Source of the DNA: Lachnospiraceae bacterium
GTDB taxonomy: Bacteria; Bacillota; Clostridia; Lachnospirales; Lachnospiraceae
Reading direction: 5' to 3'
Length of the DNA: 64,000 nt
Assembly: GCA_029219245.1 (NCBI GenBank)
Contig: JAQXTA010000015.1
Coordinates: forward strand, 62,001-126,000
Shown: in pieces, positions 44,501 to 53,848 of the stretch
How positions within the stretch are numbered: the first letter of the stretch is position 1
Layout: every line of letters starts with the position of its first letter
Notes under the pieces: generated by a model
What the model saw: the letters and a program-made list of their open reading frames with translations, nothing else
The model's database searches: none
Told to the model about the DNA's origin: nothing
Made by a program: the position numbers and the translations under genes

Positions 44501-46383
44501 TTTTCTTCTCCGTCAAGAGAATTGAACACGTACTGTTTCAACCAGTCATTCTGATTTCTGCAACGGATATAGACCGGAGCATTTACAATATTCAGTACCT
44601 GAGCATCCGGATCGGTACTGTCTTCCGATAACTGTGTCAGTTTATAATTACCCTGTCCTGCACCGACATAAACATAAGTATTTGTCGTTGTCGCTGACGA
44701 TGGCCGTAAGGCGAAGCTGCCTCTGGAAGCACCTGCATTTTCTCCTTCCCCCTCTGTTGTAGTTGTTTCCCCAGTGCCATTGCCAGATACTCTGTTATAA
44801 GTATCATATGGCTTGGAATCAGTCTCATTCACAGCAATTTCCGATACCGGTGTAATATTTTCAATTTCATATACATCAATTGCTTCTGTCAGATTACTTA
44901 CATAAGTGAACGTTAAAAAATAATATTCTGTAGAGGAAGATGTACCTGTCCCGGTTTGAGGTTCCGTTCCGGTTGTAGTGCCCAATCCGGTGCCAACACA
45001 TTTATACCATTTTGAACTAAGAGAAGCTGTTCCGTTTTCTCCGTTTCCCGCTTCATTGTTTCCGTTTCCCGCTTCGTTGTTTCCGTTTCCTGCTTCGTTG
45101 TTTCCGTTTCCTGTTTCGTTGTTTCCGTTTCCTGTTTCGTTGTTTCCGTTTCCCGCTTCATTGTTTCCGTTTCCTGTTTCGTTGTTTCCGTTTCCTGCTT
45201 CGTTGTTTCCGTTTCCTGTTTCGTTGTTTCCGTTTCCTGCTTCATTGTTTCCGTTTCCCGCTTCGTTGTTTCCGTTTCCCGCTTCATTGTTTCCGTTTCC
45301 CGCTTCATTGTTTCCGTTTCCCGCTTCATTGTTTCCGTTTCCCGCTTCATTGTTTCCGTTTCCTGTCTCGTTGTTTCCTGTCTCGTTGTTTCCGTTTCCT
45401 GTCTCGTTGTTTCCGTTTCCCATTCCACTTTCAGTATTATTACCTTCTCCCGCAGTTTCTGAGTTTTCACTGCTATTTTCTGTGGATGGAATATCTTTTT
45501 TCATAAAAAAATATTGATAAACGCCATTTATCTTTTGATATAAACCTGTGGTTTCTGAACAAGAAGACAAATCTGCCGATTCAAAGGTAACAATATATCC
45601 TTCTGTTGCCTTTCCGGCATATTTAAAGGTTACATGATATTCTCCATTACCACCTGTTGCTGCTTCATATACAATGCCGTTTGCACCGTAAGTCGAACTG
45701 GAACCTGCAGAACGTCCTGCCGACTGATAATCATATCCTGTCGTATCTCCACTGACGTATTCCTGCACCTTTCCATACAGCATACCGGATGGATAAGTTG
45801 TGTAAAGTGCACCTCCGGTAACAGAAGAATCGTAAGTTGCTGCATCGTACACTTTCGTCCATCCGCCAGCTTCCGTCAGTCCCTCTGTAATCCCCCCATA
45901 ACCTTCTTCATATTTTACATTGGGCATTGAAGTATTTATGCTTGCTGGTATCAGGTTTTCTGCCAATGCCGCCCGGTTTGAAGCCTCATAAAAAGCAGTA
46001 GGATTTGCTTTGACTGCATTTATCACTGCCTGTTCTGCCGGAGTTGTTCCAGCAGTCAGATAAGGTAACGTGGCAAGCGATACTTCCACCGTCGCGCTTG
46101 AATTCGTCGTAGTTGACCCAGCAGTTCCAAAATAGCATGTATAATCGGTATTCCCCGGTACAATATCCAGAATGACAAAAGGATTCTCCGCATTGCATTC
46201 CGCTACCACCTGTTTGATTCCCGAAAAGGTTTCTTTTGCTTCTACGGGTACCGGCTTCAAATACTGCCACAATCCGGCACCTGCCACACTTACTGCAAGC
46301 ACCGATGCTCCGGTAGCAGCCATCAGTTTTTTGCTTATCTTAGGCTTTATGAAGTTTTTCTTTTTCTTCTTATACTTGTTCAT
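41506..46383 (-). CDS. Giant exported repeat protein of the pilus operon (DUF5057-like?), unknown function
   Basis: From the ATG at 46383 the protein has 1625 residues. It has a very basic N-terminus (KYKKKKKNFIKPKISKKL), a hydrophobic segment (about 21-40) and a possible signal cleavage after VEA. The exported part has Thr/Ser/Tyr-rich domains, a disordered block of 17 GNGNNE[A/T] heptads plus a 5-residue partial unit (about 322-445), several Rossmann- or amidotransferase-like stretches (IYLEDGMTGF, MIFIGLDGQRL, FDILVLGFGPSY) and an EF-hand-type loop DLNDDGKYEDAEE. From memory parts resemble DUF5057, unconfirmed. It is the last gene of the pilus operon, 23 bases after a giant pilin-like gene; I infer a surface or pilus-associated adhesin or sensor. 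Confidence 0.75.
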   Translation of the reverse strand: MNKYKKKKKNFIKPKISKKLMAATGASVLAVSVAGAGLWQYLKPVPVEAKETFSGIKQVVAECNAENPFVILDIVPGNTDYTCYFGTAGSTTTNSSATVEVSLATLPYLTAGTTPAEQAVINAVKANPTAFYEASNRAALAENLIPASINTSMPNVKYEEGYGGITEGLTEAGGWTKVYDAATYDSSVTGGALYTTYPSGMLYGKVQEYVSGDTTGYDYQSAGRSAGSSSTYGANGIVYEAATGGNGEYHVTFKYAGKATEGYIVTFESADLSSCSETTGLYQKINGVYQYFFMKKDIPSTENSSENSETAGEGNNTESGMGNGNNETGNGNNETGNNETGNGNNEAGNGNNEAGNGNNEAGNGNNEAGNGNNEAGNGNNEAGNGNNETGNGNNEAGNGNNETGNGNNEAGNGNNETGNGNNETGNGNNEAGNGNNEAGNGNNEAGNGENGTASLSSKWYKCVGTGLGTTTGTEPQTGTGTSSSTEYYFLTFTYVSNLTEAIDVYEIENITPVSEIAVNETDSKPYDTYNRVSGNGTGETTTTEGEGENAGASRGSFALRPSSATTTNTYVYVGAGQGNYKLTQLSEDSTDPDAQVLNIVNAPVYIRCRNQNDWLKQYVFNSLDGEENASENFTIQVQTVEANKVTAEMIAQADLIYLEDGMTGFQGDGSDFHKHYITADDSGSLGTDMSKDAVFGIVYRAVNDLLPVMVDYGIVTNSTDYANTNYQKLAKIMLKRDLTSYYEEMESADNLLMNISSSDYPDKADNGYNYVNRNVYIMNDSPLAGEDFDEAFEESKMNAGFKEVMTAILAENSTLEEENKISELISKAKVIQYIINYAGGLVSDFKDMRILELQPTTNSISDLHVSSNEEKKNTTLYWKKTDSKNAGQQILRSSKVINITVDSKSVDEFAGEIADINDNYQMIFIGLDGQRLNYENKKTVYNDSSLNGKVYAATGDIADDSGNRYAGIDLTQEKKNALLDFMRAGYPIVVEDNFFKDKTAKEVGSEAINTKYIEENSQMYDFLKRAVSEYQDYIYTISDVHSSAMFPAQVNIRRPQISYQDSNTAQIQSVTADSEGKYKGTISYKITDDRGEAYSSEISIRLYFDLNDDGKYEDAEEVGLDGYSNENGTIVVDFDEANKGMVPWKLTVSDSGNMFRRDDLRGFFLFSDSKMTPVRILQIAQESADESANLEKTYEVSNTLLGYYLRGAEGLTGSTFEIKTITPQQLQSNLTKQKNYLEGFDILVLGFGPSYSLGDAADAVNHYIEENRPIVVSSTALSVENDCMGLSKALLGVSDTGTYARLGSAKGGQNYYRFNCLQGEMFGARQNLMIEQMNDGIISHYPYDIASNSSVIYQSIDAGDYLLDFAQNDTLNGQAAVTAWYSLGNSLVESDFNAYEVSRQDGANNYYVYSKGNLVYVGQDSYPFQYDSVAGNDPMKEDGAVECQIFVNALMSAYNAGIKNPKVSMVAGFALDAPEVESVCIPFDQQLFEDGDEEQGLLDETTDVYFKVSDVNLAFSKNVDISFYYKDDAAGEIDIGGETVHATAFASPIWMVGNGQLVEVGEQEELKPGVIYKIKAPVTALKDSSKTGAEIYVVARSAFHKYGKDQVVIGSDSVTINRAQLFLLE
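45049..45420 (-). repeat. In-frame 21-bp tandem repeats in the giant surface protein gene
   Basis: The 372 bases hold 17 copies of a 21-bp unit encoding GNGNNEA or GNGNNET, plus one 15-bp copy (GNNET). The A/T variation is a single codon change. Because the unit is a multiple of three, copy-number change keeps the reading frame. The region also makes long spurious open frames in other registers and on the plus strand. Confidence 0.95.
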
Positions 46384-46406
46384 AACGAAATTCAAAACCT
46401 CTATTC

Positions 46407-49400
46407 CTACGGAATCTGTGTCCATCTGGTACTATCACTCTTGCAGGTAAAGGTTCCTGCCAGAACAGCAACCGGACTACCACTTGAATAATCATAATAA
46501 TATCTTTTTAATGTATAGGTATCCGTAGCCGCATTATAAGAGCAACGCAGTTCAGGACAGCTAATACTGTTAACGGAAGAACTTCCCGCTTCTTTAAACT
46601 TAATATTTTTCCAGTTCACCGTTTGTTCGGAAGACATTTTTCTGGTAAATCCTAAATCATATACGAAGTTATCCTCCATCGGAACCGGAATGTATGCTTC
46701 CCCGTTTTTAATATTACCCGGATTGTCAATCGCCATATTAGTAATCATAACGTTGCCGCCAGTCTGAATTGCAGAACCGCTCTCTAATAAGGAATCATAA
46801 GTTCCTACCGTTGCTCTTGACCATTCGTTTTCATCAGCACCACAAGTAAAGGTTCCTGCCGAACATAAAACATCTCTTCCCCATGTACTGTCATAGTAAT
46901 TAAAAAACAATTCCAGTACATATTTATTCTCAACCGCAATGTACTGACATGTCATTCTGGTAAACTGAACAGACTTCTTATTGCCATCTGCCTGTACGAT
47001 GTTAAACCAATTGTTGGACAACTGCTTCGATTCCTGTACAGCAGTGTTTTCCCTATCAAAATAGTTTGTAAAGCCACTGTCGGAAGGCGCCGGGAAATAC
47101 ATATTTCCTTTCCGGAAAGCATTGTCTGCATATACCCAAATGTTATTTAAATTGCCACCCTTAATTTCAAAGCTTATCGTACTGTTTGTTCTTTCATAAG
47201 TATGTTCTGCATAATCCGGCTCATAATTCTTATAATATACATTATAACCATGGTCAGCCGGTGGCTCATTGGCATAAATCAGATAAGGAACGTAATGATA
47301 AGTTCCAATTGCCTGTTCTGCATTATTTCCCTCTAATTTTACACTCATATCTTTTACGTTGGAAATGGATGCAAAGTCCAGCCCACCAATTCGGGAATTT
47401 CCGCTATAACCACTGCCGTTCCAACCGTATTTAAATTCCCATCCGGAACTGTTATCCCCGGTACCCGAATAAACCTTTATTCTAATTTTATCCATGATTT
47501 CTTCTCGGGCATTGCTGACTTTTGTTACCGGACAGCTGACCGTTGTTCCTCCGGCAGATGCATAAATCGGATCTATTTTCACCGGAGTACCATCATAAAG
47601 TTTTCCATTGTATGTTATACCAATCTGCGGTGAATACAAGGCAAACATCAGCTTGGAAGAAGAAACATATTTTGTCCCGATATAAGTACCGGAGCTGTTT
47701 AAATGGCTGTTATACTCACTCACCACATCACTTACCAGTGCATCACCGACATTGAAGTGTTTTCCAGGATCAATCAGCTGGATAGAGATATAATAGGTCT
47801 TATCCAGATACAGTCCAAACAAGTCCGGTGTCAGCCAAGTATCCGCACCATTAGTACCATACAGCATGACTTTATCACTACTTGTCGGCGCATCCTTTGT
47901 TTCTTTGATGCGGGCACATACAATATAGTATCCCTGACCACCTTTATTAAAATCCGGATTATTGATACCGATTTTTGTAGCTCTTCCATAACGGATTTCA
48001 CCGCCAATTGAAATATCTGCCTCTTTTTCTTCTGCTACCGTCAGCTTAAGTGTACCCTGTACTACCTTTGTATAGCCTTTTCGTACCGAAAGCAGGGATG
48101 TTGCTCGAATTTCAATAACATCTCCCTTTTTGGCAGTCTCACTTACCTGAAAAGTAGCTTCTTTGTGGTCGCTGCTTTCCATGGTTACCAGACCGGCTCC
48201 CTGCACAATCTCCCAATTATAGATAGCTGCATAGGCATCGCCATCACCAATCACGTATTTATCTTCTGCGGTGCTGTCCCCACAACCGTCACACATCGTA
48301 CCAAGCAGATTTCCGGATGCTTCTGCCGTTAAAACAAACTTTTTGCCTGCACTTACCTCATCTGCGCTGTTTTCTGTATCTTCATCACTTTTCTTATGAA
48401 TTGCTACATCATGTGCCTTCTTAACCTTAACCGTGACCGTTGCCTTCGCCGGATTTCCTTCAGAATTTACTGCATTGGTTGTAATCTCTACTGTAAACTC
48501 CGTAATGGTTTCTGCGGAAGAAATCTGAATAATACCATTCTGATTATCGGTAAAATAGGTTCCTGCATCCAAGGTATAACCGGATGCCAAAGACCATGTA
48601 ACCGTCTTGTCCATCACGTTTTTACCGGATACCTTCGGTGTGGAAAAATGATAACTCTCACCCGGTTCTAAAATAACAACCGTTTCTTTCGGCTGAACAC
48701 TCAATTCCACCTTTTTATCTATCGGCGGCACTTCAATATTGTTAATCAATACCTTATTACGAATGGTAATATTATTGGTTGTTGTATATTCTTTCCCATT
48801 GTATGCAAACGTCAGCGTAAGCTGTACGATTCTCTTTTCCTCTACCTGGGACAAATCCGCACTGAAACCGCTCACATGCTCGGCTAAGAGCACTCTTTCC
48901 GCTCCTGAAAAGCTATCCTGTGTCACATCAATTTCCGAATAATACAGTTCTTCGTCTGCCTTACTCCAGTAAAACTGATAGTTCTTCTGATTTCCACTCC
49001 CCGCTACAATAATCGGGTTGCCGCTTCCGTCCTTACCGTTTTCTTCTCCATTATAAAGAGTCAATGTTTTGTCTACTGCTTGAAAGGAAAAATCTGCATC
49101 CTTTTCTGCCAGTTCGCCGCTGGTACTGCCTTCCGGATATCCTATATAATTGACACTTCTTGTTGTATCAATAATCACATCCGACATTTGATTCATTGCC
49201 ATTTGTGCTTCCTGCTGCAAACTAATCTCCGTATTCGCAGATGCATAGCTTTTTGAACCCACAATGATAAAACTGCAGACCGATGCCGCCACAACCGACA
49301 AAATGGCAATACAAATCAACAGTTCCACCAAGGTAAAACCGCTCTGGTTGAAAGCAAACTGCTTTCTATATGCTGTTTTCTGACCTTTCCGATGTTTCAC
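46407..49400 (-). CDS. Giant pilin-like protein with Ig-like domains (PilW-type N-terminus)
   Basis: The 997-residue protein begins with a class III prepilin signal: basic leader, cleavage site QSG/FTLVELLI with Glu at mature position 5, and a hydrophobic helix. Normal pseudopilins have 150-300 residues. The long C-terminal part holds at least two Ig-like regions (about 228-330 and 335-455) and, at the end, two related modules (W..I..F..L..Y..YYxY..VLxAGTFTC..W) at about 791-863 and 924-997. The GTG start has AAGGAAGG upstream. It would be inserted by the pilus machine, perhaps as a tip adhesin. That role is inferred. Confidence 0.8.
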   Translation of the reverse strand: MKHRKGQKTAYRKQFAFNQSGFTLVELLICIAILSVVAASVCSFIIVGSKSYASANTEISLQQEAQMAMNQMSDVIIDTTRSVNYIGYPEGSTSGELAEKDADFSFQAVDKTLTLYNGEENGKDGSGNPIIVAGSGNQKNYQFYWSKADEELYYSEIDVTQDSFSGAERVLLAEHVSGFSADLSQVEEKRIVQLTLTFAYNGKEYTTTNNITIRNKVLINNIEVPPIDKKVELSVQPKETVVILEPGESYHFSTPKVSGKNVMDKTVTWSLASGYTLDAGTYFTDNQNGIIQISSAETITEFTVEITTNAVNSEGNPAKATVTVKVKKAHDVAIHKKSDEDTENSADEVSAGKKFVLTAEASGNLLGTMCDGCGDSTAEDKYVIGDGDAYAAIYNWEIVQGAGLVTMESSDHKEATFQVSETAKKGDVIEIRATSLLSVRKGYTKVVQGTLKLTVAEEKEADISIGGEIRYGRATKIGINNPDFNKGGQGYYIVCARIKETKDAPTSSDKVMLYGTNGADTWLTPDLFGLYLDKTYYISIQLIDPGKHFNVGDALVSDVVSEYNSHLNSSGTYIGTKYVSSSKLMFALYSPQIGITYNGKLYDGTPVKIDPIYASAGGTTVSCPVTKVSNAREEIMDKIRIKVYSGTGDNSSGWEFKYGWNGSGYSGNSRIGGLDFASISNVKDMSVKLEGNNAEQAIGTYHYVPYLIYANEPPADHGYNVYYKNYEPDYAEHTYERTNSTISFEIKGGNLNNIWVYADNAFRKGNMYFPAPSDSGFTNYFDRENTAVQESKQLSNNWFNIVQADGNKKSVQFTRMTCQYIAVENKYVLELFFNYYDSTWGRDVLCSAGTFTCGADENEWSRATVGTYDSLLESGSAIQTGGNVMITNMAIDNPGNIKNGEAYIPVPMEDNFVYDLGFTRKMSSEQTVNWKNIKFKEAGSSSVNSISCPELRCSYNAATDTYTLKRYYYDYSSGSPVAVLAGTFTCKSDSTRWTQIP

Positions 49401-49434
49401 GCGGCTGTTCCTTCCTTTCTGCTGATTCTGCTCT

Positions 49435-49992
49435 TTACGGAGTATACGGTTCTACACTGACCTTGCCAGTCAGCTTTATCAAAGAAACCTGTAAATCCTT
49501 ATTACCGCCCATTACATGAATTTTGGAATAATAAGCAATGGCAACACTGGTACCGTCGTTCTTCTGCATCGTTCCGGTACTCATAAAAGAACCGGAGCTT
49601 CTTTCATACGCAAGATAAATAGCATCTCCCTCTGCCAATTCGGTTTCCGAACCACCGTCCACACAGTATGCCACATATACTCTGGCATTACCGATTTTCT
49701 CAGGATCCTTGCCATACCAGCTTCCATCTTCCTTTTTCATGAATTGTCTGGAATAGATACAGCCATTATTCGTATCCCGATATATTTCCACAAATGCCTC
49801 GCTTTTTCCCATGGAAGTAATCTTGGTTTCGGCAAGGGCACTTTTGATATCGTTAGCGCATGTCCTTGCGTTGGCACTGAATATCATAGAGATGGAAAAT
49901 ATCAAAGTTCCCGTCAAGACAGCAATAATCGCTATAACAATTATCAGCTCTACCAAAGAATAACCTTTGTTATTATTACTTATCCCTTTCAT
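49435..49992 (-). CDS. Minor pilin (pseudopilin)
   Basis: The 185-residue protein has a prepilin signal, NNNKG/YSLVELIIVIAIIAVL, with the conserved Glu5, and a polar C-terminal globular part. Chosen start: the ATG at 49992 with AAAGGG six bases upstream; a GTG 15 bases upstream precedes that site and is less likely. It lies between the two giant pilin-like genes, with 16- and 34-base gaps. Confidence 0.88.
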   Translation of the reverse strand: MKGISNNNKGYSLVELIIVIAIIAVLTGTLIFSISMIFSANARTCANDIKSALAETKITSMGKSEAFVEIYRDTNNGCIYSRQFMKKEDGSWYGKDPEKIGNARVYVAYCVDGGSETELAEGDAIYLAYERSSGSFMSTGTMQKNDGTSVAIAYYSKIHVMGGNKDLQVSLIKLTGKVSVEPYTP

Positions 49993-50008
49993 TGACTGCC
50001 CTTTCACT

Positions 50009-52471
50009 TTATTTTTTAATCCAGTTTGCGTACCTTACGATTTCCGTAAAGTCTACATCCAGTTGTCCCTTTTCATCTACTTTAACATCTTCGTTCCCTG
50101 CTTCGACACCACTTCCGTAGATATATTGCAACGGTATGGTCGTATCGCCCTCGACACCCGTTGTGGCATTCAATGCCTTATACAAACCTTCTTTATCCCG
50201 TTTGATTTCTACCGCATTGGCTATGGTTATTTTACCTTTGGCAATAACAAGTCCGGAAAAGTTTTTATCCAGTGTTACATCTCCCTGTGAAACAATCAGT
50301 TTAATATTTTGATAGCCGGAGGACGGCAAAGTATAATCTGCATTTGTCAAAATTGCTTCATATCCCTCCGGTGAAGTAAATTTGACCGTTCCACCATGAT
50401 TCGCCAGATATTTGGTCAGGTTGTTGGTTTCATCTCCGCCTTCACTGCCCAAATCCCGAATAACACTGTTGTAAACATTCTGAATTGGACTAACCGAAGA
50501 AGCATCCTCCGTCAAATTCGTTGTTAATGCCTTATAAATTCCCTCATATTCATAGGACATCGTCAGAGCATCTACCGTATCCTTTTCATTCACAACAGTC
50601 TCTGCATTTTCTCCTGTTTCCTTATATTCCGTGCTATTCTCTTCTCCCGGTTCTTCTGCTTCTTCCTCTCCTTCTCCACCTTCCGGAAGGGAATTATCTA
50701 ATCCCGTTAAAAGCGTTACCCCGCTTTCGGACAAAGTGCTGGAAACAAGACTGTTTCCGAGAATGGTATACTCTGTATTTTCTGCCCCATAATCACCCAG
50801 AATAATACCACCGGAAGCATACTTATTAAAATAGGCATCCAGAGCTTCCTTGTTGCTGTTAAAATTATAATACTGAACAAAATACTCTGCCGCTTTATCC
50901 TTATCCATGACCAGATAATAATACAACAGTGTTTTATCCGCATCATTGCTACTGTTATACTGTGCATAGACCTTACGGATATGCTTCATATCCGTAACGC
51001 CATAATCGCTCAACGTTTTATTGTCCAATTTATAAATAGGTTTATGAAAATCAACCTCCACAAATTCGTCACCATATTCTATCTTTAATTCTTCCATTTT
51101 GGCTGCATTGGTTCCATTTAACGGATTGATTCCCATAATCGTTCTGCCATCTACCGTTCCTATACATTCTGCCGGCACTAAATAAGCAATCTGATTTCCT
51201 TTGACCGCAATGGATTCTCCCATCAAAACAGGATCTCCGGATGGTAACGGATTTTCACTCTCCGGCAGATTGTCAGTTAAAGACTGACCAATATATGCAC
51301 GCCCTGCTAAAAGTAGTTTCGTCACTCCGCTGAAGTCAACCGTAGCATTTTTACCATTAATAATAATTGCACTGCTGGCAGACGAATCTACGGTCTCCCC
51401 ATCAATCAGTCCGGTTGCCGTACTGCTTCCATAGCCATAATATTCTCTCGTAATCGTTGCCCTGCTACCGGATCCAAACAAAACTAAATCATCTGCCACA
51501 AAAGTCCTGCTATCCAGACTCAGGACTCCGCTGTTTAACTTCAGATTCTGTGCATACACACAGCTTTCCTCATTACCACTCATGGCTCTGACACGAAATG
51601 CTGCATTGGGTCCTTCTACCGCAATATCGCCTTTGGAAATCACATGTCTGCCATTTTTTATCGTAATTGAAGTGCCAGAATTAACAACAATGCCACCTGT
51701 TTTTGTAGATTCGTTGATACCGGCATAAATGCTTCCTTCGATTGTCGAAGCACCCACACCAGCCTTTGTTTCTATCCCCTCATTTCCAATCAAAGAATAT
51801 TCATACAACTTATCATCCGCACTGTTATATTGAAAAACAAGCTTCGGCACATCAATACAAATATCTGTACTTATCATCGATACATAGCCGTTTCCATCCG
51901 TATAAGAAACCTTAATATCCCTTAAAATCAAAGTGTAATTGTTCACAAGTTCCATTTTGCGTGAACTGTTATACCAGGAGTTGGCATATTCCGGACTGGA
52001 TGTGTCTGTTACCATGTTCATGCCCGGAAGTAGGGAATCATCAATAAATTCTTCCAAAACTGCCGGATCATAATAACCGTTTCCCTTGCTGGAATCCTTC
52101 AGATAGGCAATCAGCGTATCCAGATATACATCCGCAAAGGCTTGGAAACGTCCGCCTTCTCCCTCATAATTTTCCCAGTTTTTCATAACATCCTGATAAC
52201 CCAGACTTACTGCCGCCGATGCTTCATGCTGCATACCTGCCATAATCTGCTCCATAACCGTTTCTGCGGAATAGAAGCTGTTCTTCGTCTTTAAGTCCGT
52301 AAGCTTTATCATATAGTTTAAATATGCCATCCACAGCATCGTACTTGCCAAAATTCCTATCATTGCCATCGCAATAATAACAAGCACAATTGACGCACCA
52401 CGATTGTCTTTTCGGAAACTTCTATGTAGTTTTTGCCCTTTCGCCTGCCGGCGTATCCACCGATTTTTCAT
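50009..52471 (-). CDS. PilX-like large minor pilin component
   Basis: The 820-residue protein has a basic N-terminus followed by NRGASIVLVIIAMAMIGILA, a hydrophobic helix like PilX/GspK proteins. The processing context lacks the usual Glu5. After the helix come helical parts (about 45-150) and long beta-rich regions with patterns such as GSIYAGINESTKTGGIVVN and NLKLNSGVLSLDSRTFVADD, suggesting a beta-helix or bactofilin-like surface domain. An acidic stretch (about 605-640) follows. It is much longer than PilX or GspK (about 200-350). It could lie at the pilus tip together with the other minor pilins. Confidence 0.72.
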   Translation of the reverse strand: MKNRWIRRQAKGQKLHRSFRKDNRGASIVLVIIAMAMIGILASTMLWMAYLNYMIKLTDLKTKNSFYSAETVMEQIMAGMQHEASAAVSLGYQDVMKNWENYEGEGGRFQAFADVYLDTLIAYLKDSSKGNGYYDPAVLEEFIDDSLLPGMNMVTDTSSPEYANSWYNSSRKMELVNNYTLILRDIKVSYTDGNGYVSMISTDICIDVPKLVFQYNSADDKLYEYSLIGNEGIETKAGVGASTIEGSIYAGINESTKTGGIVVNSGTSITIKNGRHVISKGDIAVEGPNAAFRVRAMSGNEESCVYAQNLKLNSGVLSLDSRTFVADDLVLFGSGSRATITREYYGYGSSTATGLIDGETVDSSASSAIIINGKNATVDFSGVTKLLLAGRAYIGQSLTDNLPESENPLPSGDPVLMGESIAVKGNQIAYLVPAECIGTVDGRTIMGINPLNGTNAAKMEELKIEYGDEFVEVDFHKPIYKLDNKTLSDYGVTDMKHIRKVYAQYNSSNDADKTLLYYYLVMDKDKAAEYFVQYYNFNSNKEALDAYFNKYASGGIILGDYGAENTEYTILGNSLVSSTLSESGVTLLTGLDNSLPEGGEGEEEAEEPGEENSTEYKETGENAETVVNEKDTVDALTMSYEYEGIYKALTTNLTEDASSVSPIQNVYNSVIRDLGSEGGDETNNLTKYLANHGGTVKFTSPEGYEAILTNADYTLPSSGYQNIKLIVSQGDVTLDKNFSGLVIAKGKITIANAVEIKRDKEGLYKALNATTGVEGDTTIPLQYIYGSGVEAGNEDVKVDEKGQLDVDFTEIVRYANWIKK

Positions 52472-52486
52472 ATACTCATCTCTTAC

Positions 52487-53848
52487 TTAATTGTTCTTAC
52501 TTCCCGTAATAACCGCCATACGCTCCGACTCCGGGAATCCGGCCGCATATGCGCCTTCTTTATAAATACTTACTTCAATATCATAAATAACTTCTGTTAT
52601 TTCATCATTCGTACCTGTTCCATAAGCTTTATAGCGGATACCGGAAAGGCTGAATACATTCATCGCTCCATCCGCCGCTCCATTATAATAATAAGAAACC
52701 TGTGTCGGCAAATCCGGTTTTTCCACATCTACCGTAGGGAGCTGTCCCGCAATCGGTGTCAATCCTCCCTTAAATGCCGCATTAACAATATTCAATCCAA
52801 GATTCGTTCGGATTTTTACATTTTCCTTCTTACTGTCCTGAATATCCACCTTTACGTGATAAGATCTTTCTGCTGCATCCAACTGGGAATCGGACAACTT
52901 ATCATCAGAATCCTCTCCTGCTATCTGCTTAACCAGATAAAGCCGTAGCGGCTGATTCGCATCATTTTTAATAATGATTTCTTCACTGTCTGCCCCATAA
53001 AGAGGATAATAAAACAAATAACAATTCTCTGTACTAAAATCAAGAAAATCCCCTGTCTCCCCAATATTAGGATTTCCCTGTGGATATAATTCTCCATGAA
53101 TACCATTATAGTCGAAAGTATATTCAGACCAATAATATGCATCAAAAGTTGGATTTCCCTCCTCATCTGGAAGTCCTGCCATTAATTCCAATGTTATCTT
53201 TCGAGAATATTTTCCTCCCATATTCTTAAAGTCTCTAGTCGTAATAGAGTCATCATTATATGTTTTTCGTAATTCTTCTAAAAAAGCTTGATTCGTTAAT
53301 GTAAAATAACCGTCTTTTATTCCACCACCTTTACCATCATTCACACTTCCCGGTGTCGCAATATAGCCTCCGTTCATCGCATTATCATGATGGGGATTCC
53401 CATCGGATGGGTCTGCCGCATCCGAGGTCAGGTTTCCTGTTTCATAACCGGTCGCATCAATTTTAATAAGCGCATCATACTCACTTCCCTGAAGCTGTAC
53501 ATCAGCTAGTGTGAAATAATAAATCCCCGGCTGTTCTCTTGCTGTATCTTCTCCAATGGCACCATGAATTAATCTGCTGTCCATGACATAAAAGCCATCC
53601 GCAGGCGCGTTAAACTGTGTCTGCAGTTCTTCAATATCATAAGCCTTCAAACCTTCCATCAGGTTCTGTGCCACCGTTGTCGCACGCAATGTCTGCTTCG
53701 CTTTGCCATTCATTCTGGCTGAAGTTACAAACATATGCAGCATCGGAATGACAATGATTGCAAGAATCGTAACAGCTATCAAAAGCTCTACCAGCGAGAA
53801 ACCGGCATTTTTACTATTCGGTTGTTTCTTCGCTTTCCTCATTATCAT
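52487..53848 (-). CDS. Minor pilin with extended C-terminal domain
   Basis: A pilin-like protein of 453 residues starts with a basic leader, then NAG/FSLVELLIAVTILAIIVI with Glu5 and a hydrophobic helix. The C-terminal domain is predicted beta-rich with many Tyr, Asn and Gly residues and is about twice the usual length of PilV/PilI-type pseudopilins. I choose the second in-frame ATG (53848), nine bases after GGAGG, since the first abuts that site. It overlaps the pilO-like gene by about 35 bases. Confidence 0.85.
   Translation of the reverse strand: MIMRKAKKQPNSKNAGFSLVELLIAVTILAIIVIPMLHMFVTSARMNGKAKQTLRATTVAQNLMEGLKAYDIEELQTQFNAPADGFYVMDSRLIHGAIGEDTAREQPGIYYFTLADVQLQGSEYDALIKIDATGYETGNLTSDAADPSDGNPHHDNAMNGGYIATPGSVNDGKGGGIKDGYFTLTNQAFLEELRKTYNDDSITTRDFKNMGGKYSRKITLELMAGLPDEEGNPTFDAYYWSEYTFDYNGIHGELYPQGNPNIGETGDFLDFSTENCYLFYYPLYGADSEEIIIKNDANQPLRLYLVKQIAGEDSDDKLSDSQLDAAERSYHVKVDIQDSKKENVKIRTNLGLNIVNAAFKGGLTPIAGQLPTVDVEKPDLPTQVSYYYNGAADGAMNVFSLSGIRYKAYGTGTNDEITEVIYDIEVSIYKEGAYAAGFPESERMAVITGSKNN

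Noticed and set aside
45049..45420. Possible CRISPR array
   Set aside because: Units are contiguous 21-bp coding repeats without spacers and lie inside a long gene.
44913..45517. Long open frames on both strands across the Asn/Gly repeat block
   Set aside because: They are by-products of a 21-bp repeat without stop codons in several frames; their products are simple repeats and the frame of the giant gene runs through the whole region.
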